From positions 7,600,329 through 7,664,328 of the forward strand of contig OZ024794.1 of assembly GCA_964017045.1 (NCBI GenBank): a stretch of DNA of 64,000 nt. The letters are read 5' to 3'. The stretch is from Omphiscola glabra (Eukaryota; Mollusca; Gastropoda; Lymnaeidae). This document shows, piece after piece, positions 57,344 through 64,000 of this stretch. The notes beneath the pieces were generated by a model. The model was not told the DNA's origin. It was given only the letters and a program-made list of their open reading frames with translations, and did not search any database. The position numbers and the translations under genes are program-made. Position 1 is the first letter of the stretch. Every line of letters starts with the position of its first letter.

Positions 57344-57988
57344 TCTTTTACCTTGGATTTGGGCAAACCTTTTCCCCATCACCACAAGCATCACCTCTGC
57401 AACAACCACTGCCGACCTAAAGAGTATGAAACTGGAAACAGTTGGTGATTTTAAACTATGTATACCTTAGTTGTTTTAAACAACCTTAGAAATATGCACT
57501 TTATGTTCTCCTTATTTACTTGCTTTATCCTTTAAGTTAAAAAAAGAAAATCATCCCTATTAAGGCTTTGTTTGATATGTTACAGAAGACAAATGTAAAA
57601 TGTTATTGTGGAAAACTTGTGATTGTCTATGTTCATATAACATTACTTGCCTAAAAACTGTTGTTTCGTTTTCACAAGTAAACATGACAGAGAGCATGCC
57701 ATTAGTGGTGCACCCCCCTTTGTATCCTATAGTCTATTTCAACATTACACAGCAAATTAAATAATGTTCAACTATATTACCCTTTGGAATACACAGTTAT
57801 TTCAATGTATATATAATGAGGAGCATACCCTGTAACCAATATCAGCTTTCTGTGATCTATATTTCCTAAAATAAAACTGCACTTAAAAATTCATTGGTAA
57901 ATTTGTCCACCTGTTATTTGTTCACTTCTGCTCTTATTACCTATGCCTTTTTAGTCCTTTATTCTCCTATACAATAGGGAGTAAAATA
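57344..57988 (+). other. SNX27 3'UTR
   Basis: AT-rich sequence after the stop codon, with a clear AATAAA at 57870-57875. Further AATAAA motifs beyond could extend the transcript. Confidence 0.5.
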
Positions 57989-58135
57989 TTACAGAAATGG
58001 CTCAAGAAGTAACTCCTCATACTCTCCCAGCATTGTTCCCAACATATACTTGTACAATTTATCATGGCAATCTTTAAACAGAGTATATGTTGCTCTGTCA
58101 AGTACAGGGTAGAAATAAGTATATGTTCTGGAAAA
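57989..58135 (-). CDS. Candidate terminal exon of an unidentified minus-strand gene (alternative)
   Basis: After a TTATTTGTTACCAG acceptor the frame reads FSRTYTYFYPVLDRATYTLF then KDCHDKLYKYMLGTMLGEYE and ELLLEPFL before a stop, with AATAAA about 30 bases later on the same strand. The composition looks protein-like, but I recognise no family and have no partner exon. It could be chance. Confidence 0.25.
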   Translation of the reverse strand, partial: FSRTYTYFYPVLDRATYTLFKDCHDKLYKYMLGTMLGEYEELLLEPFL

Positions 58136-58326
58136 CTGGTAACAAATAAATCCAAGGTTAAAACTGTGGTGACACCACAAAAGAGGTAAATAAAACTTTC
58201 ATAAAAAAAATAACAAGCTTTTCCTTTTTTTTCTTATTGTAACAAGTTAAAGTATAATGGGGATGAACATATCAGCTTTTTCTTCTGCAATGCGGGTTTA
58301 AAATTATCATAGTCAGATTCATGTAC

Positions 58327-58435
58327 TCAAGATTCTTTTGTGTGGGCAGTCCACGTAGGTGAGTCACGGAGCTTTGGGTAAGTGTCGTCGTGGTGCATGT
58401 CAAGGTGACACAGAGCTTGTGCCGTCATCAATATT
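58327..58435 (-). CDS. Candidate C-terminal exon of an unidentified minus-strand gene
   Basis: A local GC-rich patch. After an acceptor ATTTTCAG the frame reads ILMTAQALCHLDMHHDDTYP then KLRDSPTWTAHTKES and TGA. Good acceptor, abrupt composition change and balanced residues suggest a real exon entering with one base of a split codon. No upstream exon could be fixed; a 67-codon open stretch at about 59290-59090 with its own acceptor (GTTAAACAG) is a possible partner. Confidence 0.35.
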
Positions 58436-61400
58436 CTGAAAATATTTTTAATGCTGTAATAGAAGTGAGTCAGTGCTGAATGCTTAACTTATGTGTGCAG
58501 ATATCGTTATGGATTAATGGCTTGATATAATGAATGCTGGTGATGAATTTTTAATTTTGCTTTATGAAAGGTGTTACAGTTTTCAATTGTTTTGCTGTTA
58601 AAGACCATGATAATTAAAGATGCAATGCACATTTTAATCAAGAATTTTTTGTGTATAGCTCTATTCTGTTAGCGTCCCTGTCCCTCGAAATTGTATAATA
58701 TCCCATCACTACTGAAACAGCATTGAAATAATCAGGAGTGTTAATTTTGTGAACCAAGTTTTAATGACACTTACTATTAAAGTTAAAGTTGCCTTACCTG
58801 TGACTATGAAGTAGTTATTACAGATTATGGACTTGAAGGTATCAACAAATTCGACCATAAGTGGTAACAATAAAGTATTTACTTGAAGGGATGTATATAC
58901 ATTCAGAAAAATTTGTTATTTTATTGATTAAGCATAAATTATATTTTAATTGAATTCCAGTGTTTAGTTTTAAAGGTTTAACTCAAGAATTAGAGTCAAG
59001 CCTTAAACGTGTATGGATGCTTGAAATGAGAAACAACAAATGTATCAGCTAACAGCATTCACCATCACTCACAAAATAATACATGTACAAAATAAAAATA
59101 AACTTAGCTTTTAGCAAAGTGAAATCCCGTAGCACCATATCAGAGAAATAAGGAACGAAATGAAAGTCAGGGGATACGGATTTTAGCATTAGAAGTGCAC
59201 ACTGATTGGATGTACAAAAGGCGGAAGACATTATCTTTCCTACATAGGATGTGGAGTCATATACCATGATTCTTAAAAGATGTTGAAATCCATGAGCCCT
59301 GTTTAACAAATATATTATGGTTGAATGATGTGAAAATGGCAGTGAATTGAAAACACACTGATTATTCTTTTCTTAATTCAGTAATTGAAAATTAGTAATT
59401 TATATTCCATACCTGGGAATCAATTTGAAGGTCTCGCTAAACTTCACAACCACGGAAGCCCAACTTTTAGCCAATCTATTGGAAAAGATTTAATCTTGGA
59501 AGGCTCTATTGATTCCTACAAGTTATTACAATTGTATGAACAAATTTCTATACCTGTTATTTTATGTATGTATGATGGAGCCTGTTAAAGCTGATAGTGA
59601 AATACTCAAAAAAATGCCCATTGTTTTCTTATTCACCTGTTTACATTTTAGCAAGTCAGCCTAAATAATAATTTTTTGAAATTCAAAATTAAGAATTTAA
59701 TTGCATGACATTTTAATGGATGTCATTGAACTAAAAAAGTAAATGTTAAATTTACGCAGGAGGCAATTAAAAAGCTATTTAAATTAAAAAAATTAATCTT
59801 GACGAATGATTATCAAAAATCTCAAATGTTATTTGGAATAATAATTGAGACTGGAAATGCTGATTTTGCAGACACTTATTCCTACTTAAATTATTGTTCA
59901 TTAATTGAATCTGTGATCTTTACTTTTCTTAAAAATGAAAAAAGTTTATTACTCCGATTTTCTCACATTTTTTGGACTCCTGGAAAAATATAGTTAACAT
60001 TGTTTTATTAGAGTCACTGTCTTTCTGAAAACTCTTTATACAATAATTTAAGTAAGTCACAAAACTCTTGTAGAACATGTTAGATCACACTACCCTTTAG
60101 AAATTAATTTAATAAATGGTGTTTTAAGCCTGTTTAGAATATTAAATTAAGATAAGATATTTTATATTCTTGTAAAAGTTACAAAACTATTTTGACCAAA
60201 AATTTGGAAGTTAAAAAAAAGTATTTATTATAAGTATTGATGATTAATCGTGTTCTAATATTTTTGGGAGTCGTGAGGTGAGGCCCAGCAAATGTCTATT
60301 CAGCCAGAGGGGTGGTTATATATAACCGTGTTAAACAGTTCATTAATGTTCTAATCTCTCTGTTCCATCAGAACTTCATAGTCCAAGTAAGCCTGTACAA
60401 TATTTTAATTTTACTATTTTATTTTGATTTCCATTGTTAAAAATGTATATTGTGAATAAGATACTTTTGCTTGACCCATATTGTATAATAAATGTGTAAA
60501 TACTGGTCTAGTAACTAGTTATCTAGTTTCAGAAAATCCCCTACCAAAAAATAGCTTGTACAGCCAACTCCAGATGCCTTGAAAAGTAATGTTGGCTGTT
60601 GAACTTATTGTAAGGCTGCACAGTTGTACAACATGGACACTTTGGTCATACACATTTCTGTGACTCTGGTCTGGTTTAATTATCATCAGAGAAAAAAAAA
60701 CAAGTGACTTTTGTTAAGTTTTTATTCATGCTATTTTCCCATCAGAATTTAAAAAAAAAAAAAAAAAAGCTGTAGTCCAACTTTTCAGCCTTGATCGTAA
60801 CACCCAGACTGTTACTGTTCTTGGCATCAGTTTTTGTCTGTGCTAGCCGAATGTTACATACCTTTATCAATGCAAGGAAGTCATAAATATATATGTTTGC
60901 TTTAGAAATGTAGGGCTATTGTGATAGCACCCAGCATTGCTCAAAAAATAAATTATAGCAAGCTTTGCGTTACTTTCCTTATATTTTTTGTCATCAATAA
61001 AATATATAATTATGACTGTGTTCTAAGTTCCCACTGTTGTAAATTATAGTAAAACTGTCAGCAGTTGATTAAAATAAAGATTTATAATTATTGTGTTTGT
61101 TTCTCACCATTTTTTAATTTTATCATCTGTAAAATTTTGTTTTCTAAATCTCTTGTAATGGTGATGAAAACTTTTTGATATTTTTAAGGCGGTTCCTTTG
61201 TTTTTAACTGCTTAATATTGAAGAAGTTAGGTCCAATTCTAAAGTTTTAGCTGGTACTTTTCAAACGCAAATTAAAAACAAGTCATCTTGAATCCATTAA
61301 CAAACAGTTTGTTACCATTCACTACTCAAATAAATTAAGATCACATGTTATTTTTTTCAATTAAAAATTTCAAATATTTTTGCCATGTTTCTGAACAGTT

Positions 61401-63455
61401 TAACCAGCCTATTTTTAATGATGCTTGTCAAATAGTTTTTTTTAAAACCTAAATGTGAGTTTATTTCCCAGTGCTCTGTTAATCAGTTGTCATTTGCATA
61501 CTTATTTATATAACAATCCTATTTATGGAGGGGTTGATTCTTTGTAAGGGTGGTGACAGATATGTTCCTGAACTATTCAATAATTGTAACCAATGAATAA
61601 CTGCAAGAGGATTTTCTTGGTAAGAATTTTAAAAGATGATTATTCCACCAAATGGCATTTTAATTATCTTCCCTCGTATTTTTAGATTTTTTAAGAAAAA
61701 AATACAACAAATGTCTATGTTCTCAACTTGCGCTCTGCAGGGCCCTAAGGGTTCGGCATGCTTTTCTCAGGGTTCAGAGGCCACTCCTAAACTCTTAAAC
61801 ACTATTAACTTGAAAGACTTAGGGCAGGCCCCTCGGAAATTGATTCTAAACAGCGCCATGTGATTCAAAAAGATTGGTAACTACAGGTCTAAATGTGGTG
61901 ATCTTATCAATATAAATAAAAATTGGTTAAGAAACAAAACAAAAAATTTCCAATGCTGTCTGTATTTTAATGCCAGATATGTTGAACTAACAACAGCTTG
62001 TTTGTATTGTGGTATAAAAGTACTATGAATGTTTTTAAAGGCTCCTCCTGTTTCTTCAATAATTTGTTTTTTTTTAACAGTGTTGTATATAAAAATAATT
62101 AAATAGTAATTTTTTATCTGTAATTACTTATTCTTTAATCTAAAGTAAAAAAAAAGAAAACACTAATATTTACATGCTTTGAGCACTCAACTGATCAAAA
62201 ACTTGAAATACTCAGATGTCTTTATTTTATTTTATTATTATAATATAAATTAATTCTTTAAAAAAAAGTGCTCTCTGAAATAAACTTGCATTGCTGTGTC
62301 GTCATACCATCAGTTATGCAGTTTAACTTTTTGTGGTTCTTAGAAAATGAAAAGGACCATCTCCAGATATGTGAATAATGCATATAGGTAAATGAGGAGG
62401 ATTGTAAAGAAAAGTGCATCCATTTAATGAGTTAATGAAGGCAAATGTTTCATCAACAAAAATGTACAGAATAAATAATTCAATACATATTCCTCCCACA
62501 TAATCAGGAATAAAAACACTAAAGTTTACTACAGGCGATCATGATTCTGTCTCATGAATGTCTTTATGAAAAGGCACATAAATGCAAATCATACAAATCT
62601 ATTTTGTCCCTGGACAATAAACATTTTTTGTCATGAATTTTTTTTACACATATATTCTTTTCACTTTCACTACCTTCAGTACGTCAGTAAAATATTTATT
62701 ATATATAAATAAAGCAGTGATACATCATTTGTCTTTAAATAAAGATAAATAGAAAATCACATAAACTGTGTTGGTCCATACTCTTTATGCTTAAAAAAAA
62801 AAATAAGTTGTACACTTTGGTAAATTTTTTCAAAAGTTGGCATTTCCTTCTCAATCTTGTAACTCTAATGTAGATATGATCTTTCTATACCAAATACGGA
62901 AGTTTGCTTAACATTTTCTTTTAAATATTATTTTATAATCAGGCATTCTGTTCTATTTGGGACATTTTATAGTTTTTCCAAATATTTTGTGCGTTTAGAA
63001 TAAAATAGAAATATATGCCGTGCATTTTTCCAAACATATTTTGTTTAGAATTTCAACAAAATATACGAGATGGACATTTTGAATAATTCAGATTGTAACA
63101 AGAAAGAGCATTTGTATTTACTTTTAAAAAAATCTTTATAGTTGGTATAGCTGTTATAACAACTGTAACATTAAATATTGGAATTTGTGGACTATTACAT
63201 CTTCATCAGATGTTTATAAGATAGTTTTGTTTGCACATCAGATGGATGTCAATTTTAAGGATAAGAGGAGAAAATTTTTAGCATGGGCTTCAAAGATCAT
63301 CTAATACAAATTTTGTTTTTAAATTTGTTGTCCTATCAGTATCAAGTTTGGATAGGGTAATTTGTCAGTGAAATTTTTCACCAATTAAAAAAGTTTAGCA
63401 GATTTTCCCCATCTATCTTATAAGAATACTGTATGATTAAAAATTGATTTAAAAA
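58436..63455. other. Long 3'UTR/intergenic stretch, little identified
   Basis: AT-rich with many AATAAA motifs and homopolymer runs (poly-A at about 60750). Small ORFs here lack recognisable motifs. Part could be extended SNX27 3'UTR. Confidence 0.4.
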
Positions 63456-63712
63456 CATGTGAAGGGTTCAAGGGAAAAACCAGTGATGTCAATTTTTCGA
63501 AATTTGCAAGTTATCTCCCGTGTGGCTACATCCCATTCAATAGAATAATATGACACATAGGTCCAACTGACAAAGCAGCGTAGTCAATAAATAAATATTT
63601 ATAAATGTTGTCATTTTGATACTTTTATGAGGAATTTTCAAACTTTATTATCAATTTTCTCAAAACTCTCAAAACCTGACATCACTGGTTTTTCCCTTGA
63701 GTCCTTCATGTG
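63456..63712. mobile_element. MITE-like element with about 36-bp inverted ends
   Basis: The left end ACATGTGAAGGGTTCAAGGG then AAAAACCAGTGATGTCA and the inverse of the right end, ACACATGAAGGACTCAAGGG then AAAAACCAGTGATGTCA, are nearly identical. The 257-bp element has no ORF. Family not recognised. Confidence 0.8.
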
Positions 63713-64000
63713 TGATACCTAATTTTAGTCTTACTTTACTCACTTATTGAAGCTCAGCAAATTGATAATGACAATGCAAATGTGAACTTTCTATTTTGTT
63801 TTTTCTAACATTAGCATATGAAATAGTAAATTCCATTAAACTTTTAATTACATACTGACATTGCACAAAATACACTTGTATACCTTAATTATTCTTTGCC
63901 AGCACCACTTTCTTTTTAAGGTTTTCATAGTTATATATAAAATAACATAAAAATTTTTAAATATACTTATGTATATATAATTTTGACATTCACTTATTCT

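Noticed and set aside
61700..61895. Possible hAT fragment (TTCTCAACTTGCGCTCTGCA) near an ORF
   Set aside because: No matching inverted end or target duplication was found; similarity is limited to a few bases.

Overview
The window is AT-rich animal nuclear DNA with short GT-AG exons and long introns. Proteins are close to vertebrate orthologues, and the introns and spacers are crowded with decayed transposons. I infer a bilaterian invertebrate, most likely a mollusc and perhaps a gastropod. That placement is a guess from gene and repeat style, not from a diagnostic gene. Nothing suggests bacterial or organellar DNA, and I saw no convincing tRNA, rRNA or CRISPR array.

Five protein genes can be built exon by exon with consistent splice phase. 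(1) 832-7598, minus: a GOLM1/GOLM2 (CASC4)-like Golgi type II membrane protein; the 3' end lies outside the window. (2) 19517-22771, minus: a two-exon, nine-finger C2H2 zinc-finger protein with AT-hook-like stretches. (3) 28068-31353, plus: a C18orf32 (UPF0729) homologue. (4) 34962-42869, minus: RIOK2, complete in ten coding exons, one intron having a GC donor. (5) 44596-57343, plus: SNX27, complete in twelve coding exons with PDZ, PX and FERM-like regions. RIOK2 and SNX27 are divergent neighbours. A small SAP-like reading frame starts about 80 bp from the zinc-finger start codon on the opposite strand. Weak candidate exons of an unidentified minus-strand gene lie at 57989-58435.

The rest is mostly transposon-derived. 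hAT-type elements dominate: many copies have CAG...CTG-type inverted ends and 8-bp target duplications that can be read directly. They include a Russian-doll pair at 12361-15944, a compact element at 31694-31857 that looks like the SPIN family and sits inside an older hAT copy, and an OposCharlie-like copy at 39602-39970. There is also a piggyBac-type element with TTAA flanks, a Penelope-like GIY-YIG relic, two LINE relics, and several interspersed families present twice in the window. One of these families has a young GC-rich copy (32505-33185) and an old AT-decayed copy (3168-3885) in opposite orientation. Several elements carry internal minisatellites; the largest is a 16-bp array of about 52 copies at 8385-9227.

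The five genes are not an operon or a known functional cluster. SNX27 (endosome-to-plasma-membrane recycling), GOLM-like (Golgi) and C18orf32-like (ER/lipid droplet) proteins act in the endomembrane system, but I infer no joint function from their proximity. About 6.6 kb after the SNX27 stop holds 3'UTR/intergenic sequence with little that I can identify.
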